From Qipengyuania xiamenensis (lineage in GTDB: Bacteria > Pseudomonadota > Alphaproteobacteria > Sphingomonadales > Sphingomonadaceae), in contig NZ_JAIGNM010000002.1 in NCBI RefSeq assembly GCF_019711495.1, positions 496,001 to 560,000 of the forward strand: DNA of 64,000 nt. Reading direction: 5' to 3'. The notes beneath the pieces are model-generated. The model was not told the DNA's origin. It did not search any database and was given only the letters and a program-made list of their open reading frames with translations. The position numbers and the translations under genes were made by a program. Each line of letters opens with the position of its first letter. Within the stretch, counting starts at the first letter, position 1. Below, one piece after another: positions 51,876-60,423 of the stretch.

Positions 51876-52856
51876 ATGCGAAACTGGTTCGTCAATCCGG
51901 AAGAAGATCGTCTGCGCGCGGGGTGGCGACTGCTTGTTATGGCTGCGGTCCTCGTCGCACTGAACCTCGCCCTGCAGACAGGGTTCAAGGCTTTGAACGG
52001 CGGCATCCCGGATGCGAGCCGTTACGTGAATACGGCGATGCTGATCATCATGATGGCCATTGCGATGACGCTCAGCGTGATCTTTGCGCGGCGCTATCTC
52101 GACCGCCGGTCGCTCGCCTCGCTCGGACTTTTCGTAAGCAAGCGCACCGTTCCGACGATCATCGCCGGTTTCCTGATCAGCGGGGCGATGGCGGCACTCT
52201 TCGTGGGACTTGCCTACCTGTTCGGTGCCGTCGAGTTCACCGGTATTGCCTGGGGCAATGGAGCGCCCGATTTCTCTTCATGGCCGGCCTTTTCCGCCTC
52301 CATCGACGCCATGAACTGGGGAACGCTGGGCCTGTTCTTTTTCATCACGGTGGTGGTCAGCTGGTGGGAAGAGCTCTATTTTCGCGGATACTTCCTGCGC
52401 AATCTCGCCGAGGGGACCAGCTTCCTGATCGCTGCCATCGTTTCCGGAGTGATCTTCGGCTTCATCCACATCACAAATCCCAACGCGACCGTGCTGTCCG
52501 CGCTGATCATCGTCATCTTCTCGTTCAAGGCGCTCTACGGCGTGATGGTGACCAATGCGATCTGGATGTCCTTCGGCATGCATGTCGGCTGGAATTTCTT
52601 CCAGGGTGTGGTCCTCGACTACAATGCGAGCGGCAACGACATGACCTCGATCATCGGTGTGAACCCGGTCGGGCCGGACTGGCTCAGCGGCGGCGATTTC
52701 GGGCCGGAGAACAGTGTGCTGATCCTGCCGGTTCTGGCCGTCGCGTTCGTGCTGATCAAGCTGGCCGCCAAGGCGCTTGGCGAAGATCGCGGGCACGACA
52801 TTGGTCAGGCCGAGCCGGTCGTTGTCAGAGACGGTAGTATCCAACAACCAGACTGA
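51876..52856 (+). CDS. CPBP-family intramembrane metalloprotease
   Basis: 326 residues from the ATG at 51876, with AGGTGCAGGAAT upstream; the in-frame ATG at 51858 and GTG at 51852 are alternatives. Seven or eight membrane helices. The CPBP/Abi motifs are intact: WWEELYFRGYFLRNL (EExxxR), FGFIHITNP (FxxxH) and HVGWNF. Related proteases cleave membrane proteins (for example CAAX-type processing, bacteriocin immunity). The substrate here is unknown. Its last 32 bases overlap the convergent MgtC/DUF4010 gene. Confidence 0.88.
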   Translation: MRNWFVNPEEDRLRAGWRLLVMAAVLVALNLALQTGFKALNGGIPDASRYVNTAMLIIMMAIAMTLSVIFARRYLDRRSLASLGLFVSKRTVPTIIAGFLISGAMAALFVGLAYLFGAVEFTGIAWGNGAPDFSSWPAFSASIDAMNWGTLGLFFFITVVVSWWEELYFRGYFLRNLAEGTSFLIAAIVSGVIFGFIHITNPNATVLSALIIVIFSFKALYGVMVTNAIWMSFGMHVGWNFFQGVVLDYNASGNDMTSIIGVNPVGPDWLSGGDFGPENSVLILPVLAVAFVLIKLAAKALGEDRGHDIGQAEPVVVRDGSIQQPD

Positions 52857-54078
52857 TTGCCAAAGCCACCATGCTCGCTCCGAGCGCCAGACCTGCCGGA
52901 CGCGCCTCGCGCTTGCCGTAGACCAGCGTAACGCCGAGCTTCACCGACATGTTCGCAAGGATCGTTCCCGCAATGGCGAGCGCGGCGAGGTCGGGTGCGA
53001 TGGTGCCGGGCTCCAGCCCGCCTGCGGTAATGATCGCCGCGTCGACATCCATGCTGCCCATCAGCAGCAGGAGGATCGCGATACCCTGCTCGCCGAACTC
53101 GCTCTGCGCCCAGCGGGCCGCAACCGCTGCGACTGCGACGAAGGTCACGAAGGTGAGGGCAGGCAGCAGCGCGATCGGATTTCCGGGCGGGGCGGGGCCT
53201 GTGGTCGAGGGCGCCTGCCGGTAGAGCCTCCACGCGGCCACGAAACCGACCAGCAGCGCAGGCGCGACCACGATGACGAAATGGGGCAGGAGGCTGGTCG
53301 CCAGCACGGCAACCAGCACGATGACCCGGAAATACATGACAGCGCTTGCCAGCGCGATGCCTGCATTCTCCGCCCCGCCGCCGGTGCCCGAACCGATTTT
53401 CTGCGCGAAGGAATGGGTGACGGCGGTCGAACTGTAAAGCCCGCCGATGACTGCGGTCGCGATAGTGCCCCTGCGTGCGCCGAACAGGCGGTTGGCGACA
53501 TAGCCTGCGAAGGAGAAGCCGGTGACGATGATCACCACCAGCCAGAGATTGCGCGGCTCCCATGCATCATAGGGGCCGAACCGGCCTTCTGGCAGGAACG
53601 GGAAGACGGCGAGTGCAATTACTGCATAGCGCGCGAAGGCCTTGATATCGGCCTCGTCCATTGCGCCGACGAAGCGGTGCATTTCGGTCCGCAGGGCGAG
53701 CACGAGGGTGACGACGGCGCCCCCGGCTACGGCCAGTGCGGTTTGCCCAAGTCCCGCGAGGAAACCGAGGCCCAGCGTGACTATGGCAGCGACGGCCGAG
53801 GTCGCATCGGGCTTACCGTTTTCGGCGAGAGAGCGGGAATAGCCGATCGCGACGATGGCCGCCAATCCTGCCACGACTACACCCGAAATGATTTCATAGT
53901 CTTGCGCCGCGAGAACGCCGGAAAGGCCTGCCGCAAAGGCGAGCAGGGTGAACGTCCTGATTCCGGCGACCCGCTGGCCCTCTGCGGCGCCTCGCAGCTT
54001 CCAGCCCCGCTCCAGCCCGATCATCAGGCCCACGGCCAGCGCCGCGCCGAGAAGGGGTAGGATGCCGAACCAGTCCAT
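52825..54078 (-). CDS. MgtC/DUF4010 family membrane protein
   Basis: 417 residues, about 11-12 membrane helices. N-terminal MgtC-like segment (about 1-130: AVGLMIGLERGWKLRG, RVAGIRTFTLLAFAAGLSG), C-terminal DUF4010 (about 180-410) with GGLYSSTAVTHSFAQKIG and a GSMDVDAAIITAGGL motif. Function unknown; MgtC relatives influence survival at low Mg2+. It lies 14 bases downstream of era and probably shares its transcript. It overlaps the CPBP protease gene tail to tail by 32 bases. Confidence 0.88.
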   Translation of the reverse strand: MDWFGILPLLGAALAVGLMIGLERGWKLRGAAEGQRVAGIRTFTLLAFAAGLSGVLAAQDYEIISGVVVAGLAAIVAIGYSRSLAENGKPDATSAVAAIVTLGLGFLAGLGQTALAVAGGAVVTLVLALRTEMHRFVGAMDEADIKAFARYAVIALAVFPFLPEGRFGPYDAWEPRNLWLVVIIVTGFSFAGYVANRLFGARRGTIATAVIGGLYSSTAVTHSFAQKIGSGTGGGAENAGIALASAVMYFRVIVLVAVLATSLLPHFVIVVAPALLVGFVAAWRLYRQAPSTTGPAPPGNPIALLPALTFVTFVAVAAVAARWAQSEFGEQGIAILLLLMGSMDVDAAIITAGGLEPGTIAPDLAALAIAGTILANMSVKLGVTLVYGKREARPAGLALGASMVALAISLVVGYYRL

Positions 54079-54092
54079 CCGGGCTGCGCTTC

Positions 54093-55007
54093 CTAGCGCG
54101 TCCAGTCGAGGCCCATTTCCTCGAACATTTCCTTGTCTTCGCTCCAGCGTTCGTCGGTCTTCACGTGGAGGAAGAGATGGACCTTCTGGCCGAGCAGCTC
54201 GGACAGCTCCTCGCGTGCAGCCTGGCCGATCGCCTTGATGCGGCTACCGCCCTTGCCAAGCACGATGGCGCGCTGGTTGTCGCGCATCACGACGATCTGC
54301 TGGTGGATTTCAACGCTGCCGTCGGGCCGCTGGATATATTTCTCGGGGCGGACTGCGCTGTCATAGGGCAGTTCTTCGTGGAGCTGCTTGTAGAGCTGCT
54401 CACGGGTGATTTCGGTGGCGAGCAGGCGTTCGCTGGCGTCCGAAACCTGGTCTTCGGGGTACATCCACGGACCTTCGGGCATCAGCTCGGCCAGCGCTTC
54501 CTTCATCTCGGGCACACCGTCGCCGGTAAGGGCGGAAACGAAATAGACCTCGGTGAAATCGACTGCGGCCGTCAGCTCCTGCGCCAGCGCGAGCAGGGGT
54601 TCTTTCTTCGCCTTGTCGACCTTGTTGAGGACGAGGATCTTGCGTTCGGGACGGTCCTTCAACGCCTCGATCAGCGGTTCCAGCTCGTGCCGGCGCTGCT
54701 TGATCGGGTCGACCATCAGCAGCACGGCATCGGCCGCTTCCGCGCCTTCCCATGCCGCGTGCACCATCGCGCGGTCGAGGCGGCGCTTGGGTGCGAAGAT
54801 GCCGGGCGTGTCGACGAGGATCATCTGCGTGTCAGCATCTTCGCTCTTGTGCAGCGCGATCCCCAGCATGCGGGCGCGGGTGGTCTGCGCCTTGGCACTG
54901 GTTATCGCGACCTTCTGGCCGACGAGCTGGTTGACCAGCGTGGACTTGCCCGCATTCGGGGCGCCGAGCACGGCGACGAGGCCGCATTTGGTTTTCGGAT
55001 CGCTCAT
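54093..55007 (-). CDS. era: ribosome assembly GTPase Era
   Basis: 304 residues from the ATG at 55007. Small-subunit maturation factor binding 16S rRNA. G1 LGAPNAGKSTLVNQLVG, G3 DTPGIFAPKRRLDRAM, G4 NKVDKAKK, and a C-terminal KH domain with VLGKGGSRIKAIGQAAREEL. ATG overlaps the rnc stop (ATGA). Part of lepB-rnc-era-DUF4010. Confidence 0.97.
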   Translation of the reverse strand: MSDPKTKCGLVAVLGAPNAGKSTLVNQLVGQKVAITSAKAQTTRARMLGIALHKSEDADTQMILVDTPGIFAPKRRLDRAMVHAAWEGAEAADAVLLMVDPIKQRRHELEPLIEALKDRPERKILVLNKVDKAKKEPLLALAQELTAAVDFTEVYFVSALTGDGVPEMKEALAELMPEGPWMYPEDQVSDASERLLATEITREQLYKQLHEELPYDSAVRPEKYIQRPDGSVEIHQQIVVMRDNQRAIVLGKGGSRIKAIGQAAREELSELLGQKVHLFLHVKTDERWSEDKEMFEEMGLDWTR

Positions 55008-55675
55008 CCGAATCTCTCCATGAATTCCCTGGCGGCGGCCTTCTCGGCCTCGCCCTTGCTGTTGGCGGTGGCGGTTGCTTCGCCGACCTTGTGGACCGAG
55101 ACGCGGACCGTGAACTTTGCGGCGTGATCGGGGCCGGAACGGTCGATCACCTCGTATTCGGGCGGCTTGCGGCGATTGCCCGCCGCCCATTCCTGAAGCG
55201 CGCTCTTCGGGTGCTTGCTTTCGCCGGCACCGCTTTCGAGCGCGGGGCGCCAGAGGACATTTACCAGCTTGCGCGAGGCCTTGAAGCCATTGTCGAGGAA
55301 CTGCGCGCCAAGCAAGGCTTCCATCACGTCGCCGAGGATGTTGTCGCTGTCGCGCCCACCGTCGGCGCGGGCCTGCTTCGAGATGCGGATATGGTCGGCA
55401 AGCTCGATGCCGCGCGCGACATTGGCGCACATTTCGCGGCTGACAATCGCATTCAGGCGCTGGGCAAGCTTGCCCTCCGGCGCCTCGCTCTGTTCGAAGA
55501 GCCACTGCGCGATGGCGAGGCCCAGCACACGGTCGCCGAGGAATTCGAGGCGTTCGTAATCGCGCTTTTCGCCAAGGCTGCCATGCGTCAGTGCAGCCTG
55601 CCACAGCGCCTCGTCACCGACCGTGAAGCCGGTATCCTCAAGCCATTTGCGGGTATCCGGGTTGAGCACGCTCAT
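55004..55675 (-). CDS. rnc: ribonuclease III
   Basis: 223 residues from the ATG at 55675. Double-strand-specific RNase for rRNA processing and sRNA-mediated decay. The catalytic signature ERLEFLGDRVLGLAIA, the second acidic cluster DNILGDVMEALLGAQFLD, and a C-terminal dsRNA-binding domain (about 152-222) with the KGEAEKAAAREFM helix. Overlaps lepB and era by 4 bases at each end. Confidence 0.97.
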   Translation of the reverse strand: MSVLNPDTRKWLEDTGFTVGDEALWQAALTHGSLGEKRDYERLEFLGDRVLGLAIAQWLFEQSEAPEGKLAQRLNAIVSREMCANVARGIELADHIRISKQARADGGRDSDNILGDVMEALLGAQFLDNGFKASRKLVNVLWRPALESGAGESKHPKSALQEWAAGNRRKPPEYEVIDRSGPDHAAKFTVRVSVHKVGEATATANSKGEAEKAAAREFMERFG

Positions 55676-56520
55676 ATGCCGGTACCGATCCTGTCCCACC
55701 TCGCGGCGGTGAACCAGGTCCACGGTAGCAACCATTCGGCGCTGCCATCGGTCGACCACAGCACCATGCTGGCGCGTGCGACGAGGAGGTCGGCATCGAC
55801 CAGGCCGACGCCCTGTCCGGGCGAGGCGGGGAAGCGGCTGTCGAGCGAATTGTCACGGTTGTCGCCCATCACGAAGAGCTTGCCCTTGGGCACCACGACG
55901 GGGCCGAAATTGTCCTGCGAGCGCGGCCCGAAATCGAGCGTCATGTAGCTCTTGCCCGAGGGCAGCGTTTCCCTGAACTGGCGATAGCGGCATATCATGC
56001 CGTCGGCGACCTGACCGCCATCGCTGCGGCAGCCGGTGTTCTCGCTCATCGGGATCTGGGCGTCCTCGACCGCCTCCCGTTTCACCGGCTCGCCATTGAG
56101 GATCAGGACGCCATTGCGCATGGCAATCGTGTCGCCCGGCAAGCCGATGGCGCGTTTGACGTAATCGGTGCCGTCGACCGGGTGCTTGAAGATCACCACG
56201 TCGCCGCGCTCGGGCAGGTCGGCAAAGACACGTCCCGGGATCAGCGGTGCCTCGAAAGGCAGCGACAGGCTGGAATAACCATAGGGCCACTTGGCCGCGA
56301 CGAGGTAATCGCCATTGCGCAGCCCCGGCAGCATGCTTTCGCTCGGGATGGTGAAGGGCGAGAAGATGAAGCTGCGGAAGACGAGCACCACCAGGACCAG
56401 CTTCAGCAGGAACTTGGTGAAGTCGCCCCAGCTCTCTTCTTTTTCGGCTTCGGGTTTGGCGGCGACCGTCTCGCGATCGGAATCGGCGTCCGGTTGTGTC
56501 AGGCGGGGGTTCTCATTCAT
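55672..56520 (-). CDS. lepB: signal peptidase I
   Basis: 282 residues from the ATG at 56520. Removes signal peptides from Sec- and Tat-exported proteins. Acidic cytoplasmic N-terminus, one membrane helix (about 38-55: KFLLKLVLVVLVFRSFIF), catalytic Ser in FTIPSESMLPGL and Lys in YVKRAIGLPGD, and FVMGDNRDNSLDSR of box E. Head of lepB-rnc-era-DUF4010; divergent from pgi (52 bases). Confidence 0.97.
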   Translation of the reverse strand: MNENPRLTQPDADSDRETVAAKPEAEKEESWGDFTKFLLKLVLVVLVFRSFIFSPFTIPSESMLPGLRNGDYLVAAKWPYGYSSLSLPFEAPLIPGRVFADLPERGDVVIFKHPVDGTDYVKRAIGLPGDTIAMRNGVLILNGEPVKREAVEDAQIPMSENTGCRSDGGQVADGMICRYRQFRETLPSGKSYMTLDFGPRSQDNFGPVVVPKGKLFVMGDNRDNSLDSRFPASPGQGVGLVDADLLVARASMVLWSTDGSAEWLLPWTWFTAARWDRIGTGI

Positions 56521-56572
56521 CGCCGAAGTCCCTAGTCGGCATTCACACCCCGCGAAAGGATTTTTGCCCGCC

Positions 56573-58153
56573 ATGACCAAAGCCGCCGCCGATATCTGGA
56601 CCGATCTCCAGGCCTTGCCGCAGCCCACGCTGCTCGAATTGTTCAGCACGGAACGCGACGGGGGCGAGGGTACGGACGAGCCGGGCGGCAATGAACGCGT
56701 GGCGATGCTCTCGGGCCGGATCGAGCTGGCGGGCGATGCAGCAGGCGACCCGATGGCGCCGGGCGGTATCCTGTTCGACTGGTCGAAAACGCATCTCGAC
56801 CGTGCAGTGCTCGCGAACTTCGCCGAGCTGGCCGAGGCGATGGAATTCACCGAAATGCGCCGCAAGCTCTTCGCCGGCGAGGTCGTGAACCCGACCGAGG
56901 GACGTGCGGCAGATCACGCGACGCTGCGCGGCGTGGGTGACGAGGCTAAGGTGGAGGAAGCAGGGGCGCTGATCGACCGCATGGGCATGCTGGTCGAGGC
57001 GATCCACCAGGGCGCGTTGGGCGAGTTCGACCACCTCATCCATATCGGCATCGGCGGCAGTGCTCTTGGTCCGGCGCTCGGCGTCGACGCGCTTAGCCGC
57101 GATTTTTCGCGATGCGACGTGCATGTCGTCTCGAACATCGACGGCGTGGCGCTCGAGGCTGCGTTCGCAAAGTGCGATCCGGCCAAGACGCTGATCGCGG
57201 TGGCCAGCAAGACCTTCACCACCATCGAGACCATGACCAATGCCGAAAGCGCGCTCAAATGGCTGCGCGACAATGGCGTGTCCGACCCGAGCGGCCGCGT
57301 GGTGGCACTGACCGCCAATCCCGAAGGCGCAGTCGAGTGGGGCGTCGACGAGACGCGCATCCTCCCGTTCCAGGAAAGTGTGGGCGGGCGCTATTCAATC
57401 TGGTCGTCCATCGGTTTCCCCATCGCCATGGCCGTGGGAATGGACGACTTCCGCGAGATGCTCGCCGGGGCCGCCGAGGTCGACAAGCACTTCCGCGACA
57501 CCGACGTGGCGGACAACCTCGTCCTGCGCGCCGCCTTCGCCGATCTCTATTACACCCGCGTGCGCGGCTGCCAGACCCGCGCGGTCTTCGCCTATGACGA
57601 GCGGCTGGGCCTGTTCCCCGACTACCTCCAGCAGCTCGAGATGGAGAGCAACGGCAAGCGCGTCACCGCCGACATGCAGCCGGTCGACGGCCCAACCGCG
57701 CCGATCACCTGGGGCGGGGTGGGCACCGATGCGCAGCACGCGGTGTTCCAGCTACTCCATCAGGGCACGCATTTGATCCCGGTCGATTTCATCGCCAGCA
57801 TTGCGCCCGGCGACGAGCTCGACCCCGCGCACCACCGTATCCTGCTGATGAACTGCTTTGCACAAGGCGCCGCGCTGATGGCGGGCAAGAAGGGCAAGGA
57901 CCCCGCGCGCAACTACCCCGGCGACCGCCCCTCCGCCACGATCCTGTGCGACGATCTCGACGCCGCCACGCTGGGCGCATTGATCGCCTTCCACGAGCAC
58001 CGCACCTTCGCCAGCGCCGTGCTGATGGGCATCAACCCCTTCGACCAGTTCGGCGTCGAACTCGGCAAGCAGATGGCCAAGGCGATCGAAGAAGGTGGCG
58101 AGGAGTTCGATGCGAGCACCGACGCGCTGCTGGAGGCCAGCGGATTGTCGTGA
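56573..58153 (+). CDS. pgi: glucose-6-phosphate isomerase
   Basis: 526 residues from the ATG at 56573. Interconverts glucose 6-phosphate and fructose 6-phosphate. SIS domains with IGIGGSALGPALGVDAL, the first PGI signature GGRYSIWSSIGFPIAMA, active-site QLEMESNGK and KGTH-like QGTHLIPVDFI, and the C-terminal NPFDQFGVELGKQMA. Length matches the long bacterial form. The product supplies the substrate of OtsA. Confidence 0.96.
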   Translation: MTKAAADIWTDLQALPQPTLLELFSTERDGGEGTDEPGGNERVAMLSGRIELAGDAAGDPMAPGGILFDWSKTHLDRAVLANFAELAEAMEFTEMRRKLFAGEVVNPTEGRAADHATLRGVGDEAKVEEAGALIDRMGMLVEAIHQGALGEFDHLIHIGIGGSALGPALGVDALSRDFSRCDVHVVSNIDGVALEAAFAKCDPAKTLIAVASKTFTTIETMTNAESALKWLRDNGVSDPSGRVVALTANPEGAVEWGVDETRILPFQESVGGRYSIWSSIGFPIAMAVGMDDFREMLAGAAEVDKHFRDTDVADNLVLRAAFADLYYTRVRGCQTRAVFAYDERLGLFPDYLQQLEMESNGKRVTADMQPVDGPTAPITWGGVGTDAQHAVFQLLHQGTHLIPVDFIASIAPGDELDPAHHRILLMNCFAQGAALMAGKKGKDPARNYPGDRPSATILCDDLDAATLGALIAFHEHRTFASAVLMGINPFDQFGVELGKQMAKAIEEGGEEFDASTDALLEASGLS

Positions 58154-58175
58154 CCTTGGCTTCCGGGCATGCTAA

Positions 58176-58868
58176 ATGTCTGGAATGAAAGCATGGTTTT
58201 CACGCCGGTATCTCGACCTGCTCGGATCGATCTACATCTATAACGAGCATCGCGGTTACACTGCTCTGGACCGGGTGCTGGAAGCGGTGCGCGCGAAACA
58301 TCCCGAGGCGACCGAACTGATCGCCGCGGTCGAGAAGCACCGCGCCGACGAGCGTAAGCATTACACCATGTTCAAGCGCTGGTTCCAATTACGGGGCCAG
58401 ATGCCAATCGCGCTAGACCGCACCTTCGGCCACATCGACCGCTTCATCGAGATCACCTTCGGCAGCACGATCGACAGCCTAGATACCGATGCGATCATTG
58501 CCAGCGACGACTTGTTCGAGCGGCTGTGCAGGGTGATCTCTCTGACCGAGAAGCGCGGGCTGAAACAGGTCGAAATCCTGCTCGATCATCCCATCGTTAA
58601 GCAGGACAAGGTGCTGCACAAGATCTTCCAGGTCGTCCACGTCGACGAGCCCGATCATTTCCTGCCCTACGACAAGTGGCTCGCCGAGAATGCACGGCGG
58701 ATGCCCAATGCGTGGGAGCGCTGGATCGATCGGATGATCCATTCCGAGCTGCTCTTTATCAAGCTTCCTCTGCTGTTCCTCTGGTTCGGCGCACCGAGGC
58801 GGACCGAGTGGCGCGATGCGGGAGAGGACAATCCCAAGCCCGCTCCACGTTCGGCAGTGGCCGCCTGA
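58176..58868 (+). CDS. ferritin-like di-iron domain protein
   Basis: 230 residues; ATG at 58176 or 58185. Mostly helical, with candidate metal ligands in IYIYNEHRGYTALDRV (Glu/His), HRADERKHYTMFKRWF (ExxH) and VVHVDEPDHFLPYDKW (ExxH) at the spacing of a four-helix di-iron bundle. Relatives occur in sphingomonads as ferritin-like proteins of unknown activity. A hydrophobic segment near 200-212 (LLFIKLPLLFLWFG) suggests membrane association. GtrA follows 16 bases later. Confidence 0.72.
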   Translation: MSGMKAWFSRRYLDLLGSIYIYNEHRGYTALDRVLEAVRAKHPEATELIAAVEKHRADERKHYTMFKRWFQLRGQMPIALDRTFGHIDRFIEITFGSTIDSLDTDAIIASDDLFERLCRVISLTEKRGLKQVEILLDHPIVKQDKVLHKIFQVVHVDEPDHFLPYDKWLAENARRMPNAWERWIDRMIHSELLFIKLPLLFLWFGAPRRTEWRDAGEDNPKPAPRSAVAA

Positions 58869-58884
58869 CCTCAAGCGTCCCCTC

Positions 58885-59289
58885 ATGCTGAAGCGATTTT
58901 TCAAGCGCCGCGTGGGCTGGATGCTCGTCCGCAATACGGTCGTCAGCACGGGTGTCTTCCTGCTGGGGCTGCTGGTGCTGTGGGGCATGGTCGAGCAGGC
59001 AGGGGTCGATCCCGTGGTTGCCACGGCGCTCAGCTTCATTCTCTCGAACAGCATCCATTATGTCCTTGGTCGGACCTGGATATTCGCCGGCACCGACAGG
59101 GCAGTCGCGAGCGGCTATGCGTTGTTCCTAGCAAATGCGATGGTCGGGCTGGCAGTGACGGTCAGCCTGTTCTGGTTGCTGACCACTTTCACGCCCATGC
59201 ATTATCTCGTCGCGAGGGTCCTCGTGTCGGTCTTCGCCGGCCTTGCGATGTTCGCGCTCAACGCGACGATCAACTTCCGGCAGGTTTGA
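58885..59289 (+). CDS. GtrA-family membrane protein
   Basis: 134 residues from the ATG at 58885; an in-frame ATG at 58816 would overlap the previous gene and add a non-hydrophobic segment. Four membrane helices. VRNTVVSTGVFLLGLLVLWG and the conserved SNSIHYVLGRTWIF region, with a C-terminal FALNATINFRQV, are typical of GtrA-like proteins, some of which flip lipid-linked sugars. Substrate unknown. It is convergent with the MBL hydrolase; the stops are separated by one base. Confidence 0.8.
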   Translation: MLKRFFKRRVGWMLVRNTVVSTGVFLLGLLVLWGMVEQAGVDPVVATALSFILSNSIHYVLGRTWIFAGTDRAVASGYALFLANAMVGLAVTVSLFWLLTTFTPMHYLVARVLVSVFAGLAMFALNATINFRQV

Positions 59290-59290
59290 A

Positions 59291-60364
59291 TTACAGCAGT
59301 TCGTCTCTTTCGATTGCCTTACCGCCGGCCGGAAGGGAGAAAAGCATGCCGTCCTCCCCTACGATGACGGGGCCGTCGAACTGGGCTTCGGCATCGCCGA
59401 GGAATGCGGGATAGAGCAGCGAGTTTGGTAGCGGCGGGACCAAATGGGTAAGGACGAGCATCTGCGCACCCGTTGTCTGCGCGCTCTGCGCTGCGTCCTC
59501 GGGTGTCGCATGATAATCCATGATGTCGGCAAAAATCTTCGCTGTGTTGGCGTTTCCCCGATCGGCGAAAGCCTGTTGCATCTTTCCGACCAGCTTCGTC
59601 TGCAGCGCTTCATGGACAAGGAGATCCACGCCATTGCAGGCCTGCTCAAGGTTCGCCGATTTTACGGTATCGCCGCTGATACAGATTGAGCGTCCCTTGT
59701 AGTCGAAGCGGTATCCCACTGCAGGCTCGACAGGTGTGTGGTCGACGCTGAATGCCGTGATGGCCAGTTCGCCATTCCTGAAGATGACTGCGCTCTCCCC
59801 GCGCATATCGAAACGCCGCGCCTCGCTGCCGCCACCAGTTGCCGGAACCACCTCTTCGCCATGATGTGCGATGCGATAGGTATCGTCGGTCGCGTAAGCT
59901 GCATTGATACCCTCGACGACAGCTTCGACACCTTCGGGCCCATAAACCGGCAGCGGGGCGGTGCTGGCGCCGCGGGTCCAGTGAAAGAGTTGCAGAGGGC
60001 CGAGCCCGTCGAAATGATCCGAGTGGAAGTGGGTGAGGAACACGCCATCCAGATCGGCTGCTTTGAAGCCCATCAAGGCAATGGTCTCCGCGCCACCTTC
60101 ACCGATGTCGACCAAGAAGACCTGCTCGCCGGCGACAACGATATTGCACGGTCCGGCGCGGTCGGCATTGGGAAGCGGCGAGCCTGTGCCGCAGAGCCCG
60201 ACGTGCAGGCCATCCGGAAGATCGGCCAAGGTGTCGCGAGTGAAGTTCTGCTCGATTGCCCGGTCGAAGATCGTTTCCCCCAGCTGGCGCTGGAAAAGCC
60301 ATCCGGCCAAGAGTCCGATCAGTGCGATGATCGCCACACCAATCGCGACTTTCTTCGCTGCCAT
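59291..60364 (-). CDS. membrane-anchored MBL-fold metallo-hydrolase
   Basis: 357 residues. One N-terminal membrane helix (about 5-25) with no cleavage site, so anchored with the domain in the periplasm. RNase Z/arylsulfatase-like MBL motifs: GLCGTGSPLPNADRAGP, LTHFHSDHFDGLGPL (HxHxDH), CISGDTVKSANL, and a late histidine in VLTHLVPPLP. Possible phosphodiesterase or esterase; the substrate is not known. Confidence 0.88.
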   Translation of the reverse strand: MAAKKVAIGVAIIALIGLLAGWLFQRQLGETIFDRAIEQNFTRDTLADLPDGLHVGLCGTGSPLPNADRAGPCNIVVAGEQVFLVDIGEGGAETIALMGFKAADLDGVFLTHFHSDHFDGLGPLQLFHWTRGASTAPLPVYGPEGVEAVVEGINAAYATDDTYRIAHHGEEVVPATGGGSEARRFDMRGESAVIFRNGELAITAFSVDHTPVEPAVGYRFDYKGRSICISGDTVKSANLEQACNGVDLLVHEALQTKLVGKMQQAFADRGNANTAKIFADIMDYHATPEDAAQSAQTTGAQMLVLTHLVPPLPNSLLYPAFLGDAEAQFDGPVIVGEDGMLFSLPAGGKAIERDELL

Positions 60365-60423
60365 CCTATCCCTCCCGCGCCAAACCGGCCTGGATGTTGC
60401 GCGGACAGGGGGGCGGACGCAAG

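Noticed and set aside
58816..58884. Longer GtrA start at 58816
   Set aside because: It would overlap the ferritin-like gene by more than 50 bases and adds a charged, proline-containing segment before the first helix.
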